A stretch of DNA of 64,000 nucleotides, taken from positions 1 through 64,000 of the IMG/VR virus record IMGVR_UViG_3300032331_003094. One strand, written 5' to 3'. The stretch is from a virus. The position numbers and the translations under genes are program-made. Below the pieces are notes generated by a model, which was not told the DNA's origin, did not search any database, and saw only the letters and a list, made by a program, of their open reading frames with translations. Positions 18,414-26,948 of this stretch are shown here, piece after piece. Each line of letters opens with the position of its first letter. The first letter of the stretch is position 1.

Positions 18414-19193
18414 TTAGTAGAAACCGCCTTGTGCATATACATGTACACCTGGGATGTAACCAGAGGAGTTGGGACCATCAGGGAATACACCAACGTAAAT
18501 GCGGTCGCCACGCTCCAGGTAAATACCTTTATTGCGTAGTGGTGCGGTAGTACCCAAGCCACTGGTGTTACCTGCAGCAGGCATTGGCACAGAAACGACG
18601 GGCATTACGTCAGAGCAATCAACACTCTGAGTATTAGCTGGGACTGTTTTAGCGAACAGTAAACGATAGTCGCCACTGCCGGGGATGGGTGTGGTGGTAT
18701 TACGTGTTTGGTAGAAGGCAAATGTTACGGGTTGTTGATAGCCGTAACCAACACCAAGAAAATTAAAGCCACTAGAGAGGCCGCCGGAATAATTAAGTGC
18801 GCCAAGTTTACCCGTAATGGTTGCCGAACCAGTGTAAGTATAATAACCAACGCCACTTGCAGTGCCGGTATTCATGGCGCCCGTAGTAGTAATCGAAACA
18901 ATCTGTCCGCTTACCAGGGATACCGCATTGCCTGACGTGGTGGTGTCAAGGGTGTAGTCCGCTGCACGGTAAGCATCATTACGGACAATAGTAATTGAAT
19001 CAACCACGCCGCCACTATTATTATCTTCGCTTAATGCAGCGTCCATATCCACCAGGATGGAAGGAGCTTGTCCACCTTGTACAAATAAAGTATTGACGGA
19101 TGCGCTGCCGACAGTTTGGGTTGTAACTCGGACCGAATCAAATAATGGCCGATCAGTTAACAAGGGTTGCTTGTTTGTACTAGTTGACGACAA
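18414..19193 (-). CDS. Probable virion structural protein (259 aa)
   Basis: Gly/Ser/Thr-rich, beta-type sequence without charged clusters, beginning MSSTSTNKQPLLTDRPLFDSV and ending GVHVYAQGGFY. Similar in composition to the capsid-associated protein at 23212-24042. No family recognised. Organised with the 545-residue gene (3-nt spacing). Confidence 0.6.
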   Translation of the reverse strand: MSSTSTNKQPLLTDRPLFDSVRVTTQTVGSASVNTLFVQGGQAPSILVDMDAALSEDNNSGGVVDSITIVRNDAYRAADYTLDTTTSGNAVSLVSGQIVSITTTGAMNTGTASGVGYYTYTGSATITGKLGALNYSGGLSSGFNFLGVGYGYQQPVTFAFYQTRNTTTPIPGSGDYRLLFAKTVPANTQSVDCSDVMPVVSVPMPAAGNTSGLGTTAPLRNKGIYLERGDRIYVGVFPDGPNSSGYIPGVHVYAQGGFY

Positions 19194-19235
19194 TGTCTTT
19201 ACGCGGTTTTTTTCATTATAGCGGAATTATTATTT

Positions 19236-19502
19236 TTACTGAGCAAAGCTTGCTAGGTTGCCAAATGGCGTATTTGGTAAATTCACTTCTGCTTGAAATA
19301 ATGCTTCAGGATTGTTTTGCAGAGCTAAAAACCTCTGAAACATGTCAGATTGTGGTTCATTGGCTGAGTCGTCTTTCATCTTATTTAATAAAGCAATGCG
19401 TTTTTTAAGTGTATAAACAGGGTTCGGCACCACATTGCCATAGAGATATTGACTGGCTTCACTGGGTGAATAAGAGTCTAGATAATCGATACGTGAAGAC
19501 AT
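19236..19502 (-). CDS. Hypothetical late protein (88 aa)
   Basis: Helical, polar protein (SEASQYLYGNVVPNPVYTLKKRIALLNK). No family recognised; position within the leftward structural operon (11 nt after the next upstream gene) supports a virion or assembly role. Confidence 0.55.
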   Translation of the reverse strand: MSSRIDYLDSYSPSEASQYLYGNVVPNPVYTLKKRIALLNKMKDDSANEPQSDMFQRFLALQNNPEALFQAEVNLPNTPFGNLASFAQ

Positions 19503-19513
19503 TATTAAATTCC

Positions 19514-20242
19514 TCAGGCAATAGGTGACGAGCCAAGTCCAGACAAAATCCCCTCAGGGAATAAACTTTCAATTGCGCTACGTTTGTATTCATCTAGTAA
19601 ACTTTGTGCAATTGTCTGAGACGTAGACGGCTGTGTAACATCTTGTCCCAGTGCAGCCGATAATGTTTCGCCTACACCTGGCTGCTGTTCACCAGGTAAG
19701 GCAGATTGTAGCTGACCGGGCATAAGCTGTTTCCACCATTGCTTAGTTGGTGGTCTCTTAGTTTCATTGAAGAAAGTGTTTTCACTAAGGTCGGGTTTCG
19801 CACCATACTGCCTTAGTTGTTGCGGCGTTAAAAACCGTCTTTCTCCTTGAACAACAGCAGGAATTAAATTTGTCCCGTACTTAAGCAAATTACCTGTATC
19901 TTGTAGATACTTTGTACTACGAAAATCGGTGACACCACCAAGTTGGCTGGCAACATTTGCTAATTCTTGTTGGCCTTCTGGCGTGCTGTAATAAGCTTGT
20001 GCCTTAGCAATACCAGGATTTTTGGGATTAAAACCGCCACCTTGAAGAACAGCATATTGACCAGGATTAAGCCAGCTGCCACTAGATCCAAATACTGGAT
20101 TATGAAAACGATTAATTAAAGACGCCAGGGTTCCTGGCTTGACGCCACGTTGCGGATCATATGCTTCCCGCGAGCCCACATCAAATAGTTTGGGGAGAAG
20201 CGTAGAGGTTACGCCAAACATTGATGGGAGTTGTGGTGCCAT
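19514..20242 (-). CDS. Hypothetical late protein (242 aa)
   Basis: Starts at the ATG after an AAGGAGA Shine-Dalgarno 9 nt upstream. Contains a Gly-rich central segment and a Gln/Pro/Ser-rich C-terminus (PGQLQSALPGEQQPGVG). I do not recognise it; a tail or internal virion protein is likely from position. Confidence 0.6.
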   Translation of the reverse strand: MAPQLPSMFGVTSTLLPKLFDVGSREAYDPQRGVKPGTLASLINRFHNPVFGSSGSWLNPGQYAVLQGGGFNPKNPGIAKAQAYYSTPEGQQELANVASQLGGVTDFRSTKYLQDTGNLLKYGTNLIPAVVQGERRFLTPQQLRQYGAKPDLSENTFFNETKRPPTKQWWKQLMPGQLQSALPGEQQPGVGETLSAALGQDVTQPSTSQTIAQSLLDEYKRSAIESLFPEGILSGLGSSPIA

Positions 20243-20255
20243 ACTGATGGTCTCC

Positions 20256-20372
20256 TTATGCTCCTACCCAGTTTGAATCAGCTTTGAGACCAGGGACAAA
20301 AACGGTTTGGCATGCAAGCACAAGCGTTAATTTGGTCAGGATGCTTTTAACAAACTTAGGGCAAAGAATCAT
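20256..20372 (-). CDS. Possible 38-residue secreted or membrane peptide
   Basis: In the 237-nt gap between two structural genes, an ATG at 20370-20372 opens a 38-codon frame. The product starts MILCPKFVKSILTKLTLVLACQ: a positively charged start, a hydrophobic run and a Cys, as in a signal or lipoprotein peptide. The stop overlaps the ribosome-binding region of the gene at 19514-20242, which would allow coupling. No Shine-Dalgarno of its own. The remainder of the gap (20373-20479) shows no other feature. Confidence 0.35.
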   Translation of the reverse strand: MILCPKFVKSILTKLTLVLACQTVFVPGLKADSNWVGA

Positions 20373-20479
20373 TGGTTTAATGCGGGAACACTGGCCTCCA
20401 TGAATACAGAAGTATTCGTTATCCAGTAGGTGGACTTACCCACTGATGTGGTGCCAAGTAACTTTAGTTTACCAAAGGT

Positions 20480-21478
20480 TTATTTGAGGCCTTGTTGCAT
20501 GTATGCTTGCCGCAGGAATGCACTATCTTTGGCTACCTTGGCAAAGTCTGGTGCCGAGAAAAGCTGTTGGCCATACGATGCTTTGATCATACCTTCAGAT
20601 AAAGGTTGTTGTACGGCACCAGGATTGAAGACTTGGGGTGTTGTGGACACCATGCCAACACCTGGGATGGGAGTACCAAATGTCTGTTGGTAGTCCATGG
20701 TCATCGGTGTTGAGACCGCGCTAGTGGCATCAAATTGATTTGTGGGCATTGGTAAACCACCTAAGGGAGAACCGCCTGCATTAGACATGCCAGGAGCGGT
20801 GCGTGATTCTGCGTACCCCATTTGACCGGACTTAAGTTTAGCGGCCAGTAACGGATTAGTTTGCGCCCAGATTTCTAAACCAATGCGTTGTTTTTCAGCA
20901 GGGCTAGCGGCAGTGTTGTACTGCTTGGTTAAGTCAGCAACTTGATATTTTTGAAATAAAGGATTTTGTGCGGTTTGTTGAGCAATACGAGCTTTTTCTA
21001 CTTCGTAATTACGATCTAAAACTGCATTATCTCTTGTATTTTTTTGTGGAAAATATTTACTAACTGCTTGAGCACTTTGCACTAAATCTGCGCCCGTAAC
21101 AGGTTGGTTTGGATTAAATCCAGGGGGGTTGTATTGCTCCAGCCTTGTGCCACCTGCTGCTGTTGGTAAAGGGTTATGTCCACCTAAAAGCGAATTCATA
21201 AAACGCCCTGGAGCCGAAAGTGTTTCACCAACACGATCAGTAAAGAGTTGCCCTTGAGGAGTTTTGCGGAATCCGGTCCAGGCTTCGGCACCAGCTTGAA
21301 TTACAGGTGCTAAGACACTTGCGGTACCAAGACTGCCCAGAATACTACCAACTCCTCCAATACGGCTTACTGGTCTATTTGGAATTGCCCTTCCTGCAGG
21401 GCCAGACTGTGCTCTTAGTTGTTCCATGCGAATATCGTATGGCGTGGGAGCATTTCGACCGAATGTTACATTAGCCAT
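20480..21478 (-). CDS. Hypothetical virion protein (332 aa)
   Basis: Start set at the ATG in TAATG, overlapping the stop of the upstream gene by one base; a TTG three codons upstream is also possible. Ala/Gln/Pro-rich, with a Gly-rich stretch near residues 40-60 (VGSILGSLGTASVLAPVIQA) that could insert in or cross a membrane. It resembles the Gln/Ala-rich proteins at 33-39 kb in composition. Ejected or internal virion protein is an inference. Confidence 0.6.
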   Translation of the reverse strand: MANVTFGRNAPTPYDIRMEQLRAQSGPAGRAIPNRPVSRIGGVGSILGSLGTASVLAPVIQAGAEAWTGFRKTPQGQLFTDRVGETLSAPGRFMNSLLGGHNPLPTAAGGTRLEQYNPPGFNPNQPVTGADLVQSAQAVSKYFPQKNTRDNAVLDRNYEVEKARIAQQTAQNPLFQKYQVADLTKQYNTAASPAEKQRIGLEIWAQTNPLLAAKLKSGQMGYAESRTAPGMSNAGGSPLGGLPMPTNQFDATSAVSTPMTMDYQQTFGTPIPGVGMVSTTPQVFNPGAVQQPLSEGMIKASYGQQLFSAPDFAKVAKDSAFLRQAYMQQGLK

Positions 21479-21939
21479 TACCGCCAAACCTCATGAAGAT
21501 AGATACGTGATCCGACTGCTGTGTCGGCTGGCCCAGGTAAGGCCTGGATAAATTCAGCACCAGAGCGTTCATACCGATAACGCGCCTGGTATTCGTCTTT
21601 GTAGTTAGGTACAAACAAGATACTGGCCAGACGATTGGTTTCGTACAAATAAATTTGATTCCAAACCTTTAATGCTTCTGCAGCATTGCTGGAACGGATT
21701 GTGCGATCAACGTCACCAATGATGCTTTCCAACCTGGTATTAGGGTTAGAAGCAACCTCTGTTTTCTTTTCGGCCGTATCACAACGACCGATTTGAATAA
21801 CAATCTTGTCGTAGAAGTACGAATCTGGGACGGTGTTTAATGCTTCTTCGAGCCGACTGTAATCGCCAGCTGGCACAGAAACAGTAAAGTACCCCAGGTG
21901 GTACCTGACCCTGCTTTTATCGAAGTCAGATAACTGCAC
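21478..21939 (-). CDS. Probable head-tail connector or tail completion protein (153 aa)
   Basis: Compact alpha/beta protein: LSDFDKSRVRYHLGYFTVSVP at the start, a basic-acidic helical core, and ends IYLHEVWR. Its size and position between the capsid genes and tail genes suit an adaptor or completion protein. No family signature confirms this. Confidence 0.5.
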   Translation of the reverse strand: MQLSDFDKSRVRYHLGYFTVSVPAGDYSRLEEALNTVPDSYFYDKIVIQIGRCDTAEKKTEVASNPNTRLESIIGDVDRTIRSSNAAEALKVWNQIYLYETNRLASILFVPNYKDEYQARYRYERSGAEFIQALPGPADTAVGSRIYLHEVWR

Positions 21940-21978
21940 TAACTTAAGACATTATTTTCAATTATAAGAGTTAGAAAC

Positions 21979-22686
21979 TCAACCCCAGATAGCCTTTGTA
22001 TATTCTTCCGGCAAACCTGTTGGTGTTTGTAATCCGGCACCTGGATTTAAAGCTTGGTTCAATAAAGAAGCAGTGACTTGCTCCTTCATTGCATCCAAGA
22101 AAGATTGAGGTTTTTTTGCTCGCTCTCTTGATTCCGCATTGTATTGTGTGCCATATAAAAATGCTTCAAGTAAATCTTGGGTTCTTTGATTTGCTTGATC
22201 GTAATTTTGTGGTGCATTAATTGGGGGTGTTTGACTTGCAGTGGCGCCCCCCAAAGATGCTAGGTGGCCAAGACCAATTTCATATTTGTTATCACCGGTT
22301 TTAAATGTACCAAGATTTCCGAATCCTCCTTGATTGGCAAGGGGTGTATAAGCCCCCTCTCCCACATATTTCAACTGTGTGCCAGCTGGCAATGCAAGAT
22401 CTTCTCCTTGGTGAAAAGTACTCGCACCAGCAGTTGGCGCAGAACGTCCACCAAATCCAGACGTGACTTGAATACCAGACTGTGGGTTGACTACAATTTT
22501 TCCAGATGCGTCTTTGATGAATGCAGGAATTTCCCCTTCACCAACACGTAATCCCATAAGGGGACTACGAATTGTACTTGGATTAATGTATTGATTTGTT
22601 GCTAAATCTTTAACGTACAAATGTGCATGGGGACCAGTAGCTGTCCCTGTTTGACCAACTGTACCTAAGAATGTTTTTGTTGCCAT
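21979..22686 (-). CDS. Circularly permuted M23-type peptidase-like protein
   Basis: All motifs of the M23 lysostaphin-type metallopeptidase fold are visible but in a rearranged order. GTVGQTGTATGPHAHLYV (residues 8-25), equivalent to the usual C-terminal G-x-TG-x-x-TGPHLHFEV strand with HxH, comes first. Then SGFGGR and F-H-Q-G-E-D-L-A-L (about 77-99), equivalent to the usual N-terminal HxGxD zinc site, and finally GLGHLASL. The zinc ligands His, Asp and HxH are all present. The C-terminal third is helical. A virion-associated wall hydrolase used at entry is the natural inference. Confidence 0.7.
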   Translation of the reverse strand: MATKTFLGTVGQTGTATGPHAHLYVKDLATNQYINPSTIRSPLMGLRVGEGEIPAFIKDASGKIVVNPQSGIQVTSGFGGRSAPTAGASTFHQGEDLALPAGTQLKYVGEGAYTPLANQGGFGNLGTFKTGDNKYEIGLGHLASLGGATASQTPPINAPQNYDQANQRTQDLLEAFLYGTQYNAESRERAKKPQSFLDAMKEQVTASLLNQALNPGAGLQTPTGLPEEYTKAIWG

Positions 22687-22713
22687 GTTCCTTTACCCTT
22701 ATCTGTATTTTAA

Positions 22714-22742
22714 AATAAAAAACCCCGCATTTCTGCGGGGCA
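22714..22742 (-). terminator. Rho-independent terminator, leftward
   Basis: On the minus strand a CCCCGCA / TGCGGGG stem with a 3-nt loop is followed by TTTTTTATTTT. It lies between the HhH gene (22764) and the peptidase gene, so it ends or attenuates the capsid transcript. Confidence 0.85.
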
Positions 22743-22763
22743 ATAAAGGAGATGAGTTGGTAA

Positions 22764-23174
22764 CTAAACCCTGATCAAGTTAGCTGCCATAACGGCATCC
22801 CAATCAACACGTTTAATCCTTTTAAGCTGCTCAAGATTGTTAAACCTTTCACCCGATAATGACATCTGGAGATCTTTAATCTCACGGGCAGTCTTAAGAC
22901 CAATTCCCTTAATATGATCTGCGATCATCTGCGGAGTGGCACTATTGATATTTAAACGAGTATCGGGCGGAAAAACACGAGGTTCTTCTTTTGATGCTTT
23001 GTCCTTTACTTGAAGTGTTTGGACTTTTTTAGTCGCTACTTCATCAGGATTTAATTCAGATTTGTAAGCGGTAAAAAGGCGACCATCTTGGTCTTCGACC
23101 ATGAACCAGTCGCCATTATCAAACTCGCTAACAATTTTGACGCGTGCGCCAGTTTTTTTGTGCTGATAAAGCAT
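22764..23174 (-). CDS. Helix-hairpin-helix protein (ComEA-like C-terminus)
   Basis: 136 residues. The N-terminal half is a small beta domain (KTGARVKIVSEFDNGDWFMVEDQDGRLFTAY), resembling an SH3/Tudor-like barrel. The C-terminal 60 residues carry a ComEA-type HhH: LNINSATPQMIADHIKGIGL then AREIKDLQ. HhH modules bind DNA non-specifically. It is the gene after the capsid-associated protein. A hairpin (23176-23198) ends just before the ATG. Confidence 0.72.
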   Translation of the reverse strand: MLYQHKKTGARVKIVSEFDNGDWFMVEDQDGRLFTAYKSELNPDEVATKKVQTLQVKDKASKEEPRVFPPDTRLNINSATPQMIADHIKGIGLKTAREIKDLQMSLSGERFNNLEQLKRIKRVDWDAVMAANLIRV

Positions 23175-23175
23175 A

Positions 23176-23198
23176 GGTACCAGGAGTTATCTGGTACC
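23176..23198 (-). promoter_or_regulatory. Hairpin abutting the HhH gene start codon
   Basis: On the minus strand GGTACCAG, loop ATAACTC, CTGGTACC forms an 8-bp perfect stem. It ends one base before the ATG of the HhH gene. Without a U-run it is not a classical terminator; it may limit translation or mark an RNA cleavage point. Confidence 0.6.
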
Positions 23199-23211
23199 TA
23201 CTTTAGCCTAA

Positions 23212-24042
23212 TCAGCCGCTAGTGACGGTACGACCGGTCAGATATCCATCGATATCTTCATAGCCAGGAGCATCATCCGGACGGATGTAGCACACTTCGA
23301 CAACCAGGTAGCCAGTGCGGCCAGCAGCCACGTCAGCATCCGAGATGTACACACCACCAGAGGCAGTGGTGGCGTTAGCGGAACCCTTGGCAAACACGCC
23401 GAGAAGGGTGGAAGCAGTGGCTTGGTAATAAACGTTGGTATTGGTAACGCCAGTAGCGCCGGTAGCGGTAAGGAAAGGATCAGTACCGAAGGCTTGGCTA
23501 CCACCAGAGAAGTAAATCTTGGTGGATGCATCACCAGAGACCGTGGAGGTCAGGTTGGCCTGAATCACGTTTTCGCCAACGCCAGAAGCAGCAGTACCGG
23601 TGGCGGCAACAGCAGTACCGGTGTTGCGACCGAAGGAGATCACGTTACCAGTAGAAGCATAAACACCAGAGGCGGCACGGCCATCCCAACCAGAAGCCAC
23701 GGAAATCGCAGCGCGATACACGTAGGCAGCTTGGGTGGAGTTACCAGAGATCACCATACCGGTGATATCGGTGCGGGTGTCGTCATTCCGATAGGGGGAA
23801 GGAACGATCACGCTCATGTACTGACCGCTGGCGGTAGCGGAGCCAGATGCCCAGGTGATGGGCACATAACCACGTTGTTGGAAATAACGATAGCCAGGAA
23901 CAGCCAACACAGAAGTGGGGCCTGCTTTGGAGGCGTTATAGCTGGTACCACCTTGAGCAGTGGTATCAATATTTTTGTACCAACCGTTCAGGGGCTCTGC
24001 CCAGTTACCTGGGTAGATTTTTTTAGCAGACAAGTAAGTCAT
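23212..24042 (-). CDS. Capsid-associated (decoration-like) virion protein
   Basis: 276 residues, Gly/Ala/Thr-rich and beta-type, starting MTYLSAKKIYPGNW and ending VEVCYIRPDDAPGYEDIDGY. It lies 31 nt after the major capsid gene with a strong AAGGAG site. It shares the GC-rich, biased codon choice of the capsid genes, unlike the AT-rich neighbours, suggesting very high expression. A capsid decoration or major tail role fits; sequence alone does not separate these. Confidence 0.62.
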   Translation of the reverse strand: MTYLSAKKIYPGNWAEPLNGWYKNIDTTAQGGTSYNASKAGPTSVLAVPGYRYFQQRGYVPITWASGSATASGQYMSVIVPSPYRNDDTRTDITGMVISGNSTQAAYVYRAAISVASGWDGRAASGVYASTGNVISFGRNTGTAVAATGTAASGVGENVIQANLTSTVSGDASTKIYFSGGSQAFGTDPFLTATGATGVTNTNVYYQATASTLLGVFAKGSANATTASGGVYISDADVAAGRTGYLVVEVCYIRPDDAPGYEDIDGYLTGRTVTSG

Positions 24043-24073
24043 CTATTTCTCCTTGAGATTTTATTTATGGTTA

Positions 24074-25093
24074 TCAAACGATGCCGTCATCTTGGATGAA
24101 GCTAAAGCCGGTGGTAACGAAATCTTTGTTCAGGATTTCAAAACCAGCGTACAATTGCCAAATCAGGATGATGAAGCGGCTGAAGTCATCGTTGTTGTTG
24201 ATCAACACCTGGGCGTTAGGACCGCCGATGCCGACGCCGATGGCTTGGGGACCGAAGAAGTAACCTTGAGCAACTTCTTGGGTGGAGTAGTTGGAACCAC
24301 CGTCAAAAGATGCACTCAGGGTCTTGGTGGGGAAGTTGGTCGATTCGAAGAACTTCACACCTTCAAACTGCACGCCGGTAGGCATAACAGGTTCACCAGC
24401 CAGGAAATAACCTTGGCCAGCTTGGGGACCCATGTAGAAGCTGGAGTTGTTGGGCATCGCAGGGTTGCCCATGTACATCCCCTGACCGGGATTACCAGCG
24501 TAACGAGCGATCTCACGGAAGTCAGGATCACGCCGCAGGTGCAGCATGAAAGTAGGATCGCAGATGCAACGATACAGACCATCGGAATAGGTCGGCACGT
24601 TACGCTTGCGCAAGTCTTTAACAACGTTCAGTAAGTCAGTACGGACTTGGAACTGTTGAACTTGAGCACCATATTCAGTGGAAGTGTAGGAAACACGACC
24701 GGAAGAATCTTTAGCTTTGTTACCAGCGAAGTAGTAACCACCTTGGGTGGTAGAAGCTTGGCCATTGGCTTCAGCTTTGGACAGTTCGTCAATGAAGACG
24801 CGGTCACGCCACCGACGATAGTCATCCAGCAGGGTGAGGCTACCGATGGACTGGTGGAACATATTCAGGTTACCGGTATCCAGCAGCAGACGCTGGGCGG
24901 TAATCAGGGTTTCACGAGCAATCTTGAAGGTCGAAGGCTGGGTCGGATCGCCCGGGTCCGCAGGACCGGTGTATTCCTTAAGCACCACCAGGACTTTCTC
25001 CTTGGTGATGTTACGGCTATTGGCGGTACCGATGGTTTGGTCGGCAATACGCTCGCGGCTATCCTTCGTACCAGGGGTTCCCCAGAACTTGTA
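24074..25093 (-). CDS. Major capsid protein, exon 3 (C-terminal 339 residues)
   Basis: HK97-fold capsid protein of an N4-gp56-like type. Visible elements: long helical N-arm after YKFWGTPG, the domain SSTEYGAQVQQFQVRTDLL, and NVPTYSDGLYRCICDPTFML typical of the A-domain strand-turn. The gene is split: this exon begins with codon TAC at 25091-25093 and is joined to exon 2 (25985-26119) by removal of a group I intron. The join keeps frame (QLDR|YKFW). Codon use is strongly biased, as expected for the most abundant virion protein. Total length would be about 386 residues. Confidence 0.85.
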   Translation of the reverse strand, partial: YKFWGTPGTKDSRERIADQTIGTANSRNITKEKVLVVLKEYTGPADPGDPTQPSTFKIARETLITAQRLLLDTGNLNMFHQSIGSLTLLDDYRRWRDRVFIDELSKAEANGQASTTQGGYYFAGNKAKDSSGRVSYTSTEYGAQVQQFQVRTDLLNVVKDLRKRNVPTYSDGLYRCICDPTFMLHLRRDPDFREIARYAGNPGQGMYMGNPAMPNNSSFYMGPQAGQGYFLAGEPVMPTGVQFEGVKFFESTNFPTKTLSASFDGGSNYSTQEVAQGYFFGPQAIGVGIGGPNAQVLINNNDDFSRFIILIWQLYAGFEILNKDFVTTGFSFIQDDGIV

Positions 25094-25984
25094 CAGGTGT
25101 TATCCCAAAGGCTCTTTATCCTTTGGTTCTTACGGTTTATCATCCCGTAAGTTCAGACTATATCATCAAACAATTACTGATTGTTTGTCCTGCGCTCGTG
25201 CCCTCTTATCGTCTTCATCTGCAAAAGCAATGTTAAGACTCGCTGCGTATGTTTCAGAATTTTTAGTTCTGTTTTTATAACGCAGGGTCACTTTATTTTG
25301 TAACGTTGAGTGCATGTGGGGCTTTAGTAACGTTACAAAATCAGGCATCTCTCCACTTAATATTCTTAAACGATAGTGCGCTCTATCTAAATAGAGTTTT
25401 GGATTTACGTTGGCAATATCATGAATCCAAGAGGCAATTATTTTTGCTTCTTGTTCCATGCAGTAAGTAGCAAGTAGGCCAACATTGTTGGAACTAACCA
25501 CGCAACCGTCATCCATCCAAAAAACAGCTAACGCTTCCAGTCCTAAATCACATAAGTAATCTTTGGAAAAAAGTTTTTTACCTTTTGGATAAAACTGTTC
25601 CCTCAATGGAACCAGTAATTTACTGGTAACCATAGACTGGCAAGAATAATAAGTTTTCAAGGTGCGCTTATCGTAAACCTCTCTTGAATTTACTTTTCCG
25701 TTTGTACCAAGTTCTTGATTAATTTTGGTCATTTTCCACTCTAAAAACTGTTTTTGTTTTTGAGAGTGTGTAAAAGATAAGTAACAAGTGTTCTTACCTT
25801 TTGGATAACCTAAACACCCGTCGCCAAGAGTACAGGCTTTGGAAAAGGAGAGGCTCACTGTGTGACCAAGGGTAGTCGTTGGACCTTCCGACCATTTCTG
25901 GGCGGCTTGGCTGCTGATTGCCCAATGCTAACGCATCGAAGGGTTTCCAGCAATTCACAGGATTTAAAGACCGCTACAAACTCA
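25094..25984 (-). ncRNA. Group I intron with LAGLIDADG gene, in the major capsid gene
   Basis: Splice sites are set by pairings. The 5' exon end GACCGU (26-side of 25985-25990) pairs with intron GCGGUC (25969-25974) including the U-G at the splice site (P1). The adjacent intron bases UUUGUA (25975-25980) pair with the start of exon 3, UACAAG (25088-25093), as P10. The intron ends in G. P7 strands GACTA/TAGTC lie at 25873-25877 and 25156-25160. AUAUAGUC precedes two terminal hairpins. The ORF sits between the two P7 strands. A self-splicing intron of 891 nt is well supported. Confidence 0.88.
25166..25858 (-). CDS. LAGLIDADG homing endonuclease, intron-encoded
   Basis: 230 residues from a GTG start within the intron core. 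Two LAGLIDADG-like helices: FSKACTLGDGCLGYP near the N-terminus and LEALAVFWMDDGCVV in the middle, each ending in an acidic residue for the active site. The enzyme would cut intron-less capsid genes and drive intron spread. AT-richer and differently coded than the surrounding capsid exons. Translation of the full ORF probably needs unspliced RNA. Confidence 0.85.
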   Translation of the reverse strand: MSLSFSKACTLGDGCLGYPKGKNTCYLSFTHSQKQKQFLEWKMTKINQELGTNGKVNSREVYDKRTLKTYYSCQSMVTSKLLVPLREQFYPKGKKLFSKDYLCDLGLEALAVFWMDDGCVVSSNNVGLLATYCMEQEAKIIASWIHDIANVNPKLYLDRAHYRLRILSGEMPDFVTLLKPHMHSTLQNKVTLRYKNRTKNSETYAASLNIAFADEDDKRARAQDKQSVIV

Positions 25985-26119
25985 ACGGTCTAATTGAACG
26001 GTTTGACCAGGCTGGCGGGTGAAGTCGTGGACAACCACGGGCTCTACTGCCATTTCGGCAATGTAGGCGGGGTGGGGACGATAGAGTTCCGCACCCAAGA
26101 TTTTTGGAAAATCGTTCTC
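25985..26119 (-). CDS. Major capsid protein, exon 2
   Basis: Minus-strand reading gives ENDFPKILGAELYRPHPAYI and continues to VQLDR (45 codons, in frame with exon 3). The 3' end is fixed by the P1/P10 pairings of the downstream intron. The 5' end is set at GAG (after CAG, intron G at 26120); AAC at 26116 is an equally possible first codon. An in-frame stop 12 codons upstream at 26138-26140 shows that the coding sequence does not continue into the upstream intron. Confidence 0.75.
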
Positions 26120-26948
26120 CTGGTCTCTAGTTTCTTAGAGGGGTGGACTATCTCTTCATCCCTGTGGGATGCCGGACGCTAAATCTGGTATTACGTAACA
26201 AGTGCGTGTTACACCCAGTAGTCTCTGCACGTTCCAATCACGGTCTTGATTGGCTTCGCTCAGGATTACCCTCGGCTTTACGTTAGGGCTTCCCTGAATT
26301 CATCCGGTTTGCACTCATCAATTGCTCGATGAGGTGACAACGTTGAGCGTTCAGTTGAGGCATGCTATGCTTTGGAAAAATGTTGATAAACAACATGGAA
26401 CCAAAACTTGTACCTGGGTTTGGTAACCTTTACTTAACGGAAGACGGTCGAGCTTTCAAGAAGAAACTTAATGAACAGGATCAAGAAGAACTTGAAGAAC
26501 TTCCTATTAGTTCGACCAGTGTTTATGACAGGGTTTCAGTTCTTGTAGATGGAAGAAAGAAACGCTTTCACTTACACGTGTTAATGGCAATTGCTTTTCT
26601 TGGGTTAGACCTAAGAGCCCATGGCAATCATAATTTTTCTCTTCAGGTAAATCATTTAGATAACAACAAGCGAAATAATCGACTTGATAATCTGGAAATC
26701 GTTACCAAACAAGAGAACTTAACGAAGGCTTGGGAATCTGGTTGTTACCAAAATAATGGTTTTGCCAGTAAAGGGAAACCGAAGAAGTCTTTAAGAAAGT
26801 TTTCTTCGGAAGACGTGATGCAAATTAAAGCTTTGAAGGAGGCTGGGCTTTCATATCGAAAGATTGCCGAAAAGTTCAACTGCAATCACGGAGCTATTTA
26901 CCAAATCCTAAAAGGGCATACCTACCAGGATCTGAACTAGCTATCAAT
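26120..26948 (-). ncRNA. Second group I intron in the major capsid gene, with an HNH gene on the other strand
   Basis: Clear core on the minus strand: P3 AGTGC/GCACT, P4 TTCAGG/CCTGAG, P7 GACTA/TAGTC with AAGAGATAGTCC (26145-26156) and CAGAGACTA (26219-26227), and a P9-like CTCTA/TAGAG hairpin next to the 3' site. The 5' boundary is tentative. A GTG start with upstream GGAGG, followed by TTT at 26949, could pair (GUGUUU/GAACGC at 26347-26352) as P1. This would leave the HNH gene in the P1 loop in antisense orientation. The core is sure; the 5' splice site is provisional. Confidence 0.7.
26362..26940 (+). CDS. HNH homing endonuclease, antisense in intron
   Basis: 192 residues (or 181 from a later ATG). 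HNH core: FHLHVLMAIAFLG, LQVNHLDNNKRNNRLDNLEIV (NH...N...N motif), then a C-terminal helix-turn-helix (SYRKIAEKFNCNHGAIYQIL) like the NUMOD helical modules of T4/SPO1-type homing enzymes. It runs opposite to the capsid gene in which it lies, so it must have its own promoter. The A-rich coding differs from the capsid exons. Confidence 0.85.
   Translation: MLCFGKMLINNMEPKLVPGFGNLYLTEDGRAFKKKLNEQDQEELEELPISSTSVYDRVSVLVDGRKKRFHLHVLMAIAFLGLDLRAHGNHNFSLQVNHLDNNKRNNRLDNLEIVTKQENLTKAWESGCYQNNGFASKGKPKKSLRKFSSEDVMQIKALKEAGLSYRKIAEKFNCNHGAIYQILKGHTYQDLN

Noticed and set aside
22764-23174. HhH protein as host-like ComEA competence protein
   Set aside because: No signal peptide or membrane anchor; it sits in the capsid operon, so a virion or DNA-handling role fits better.
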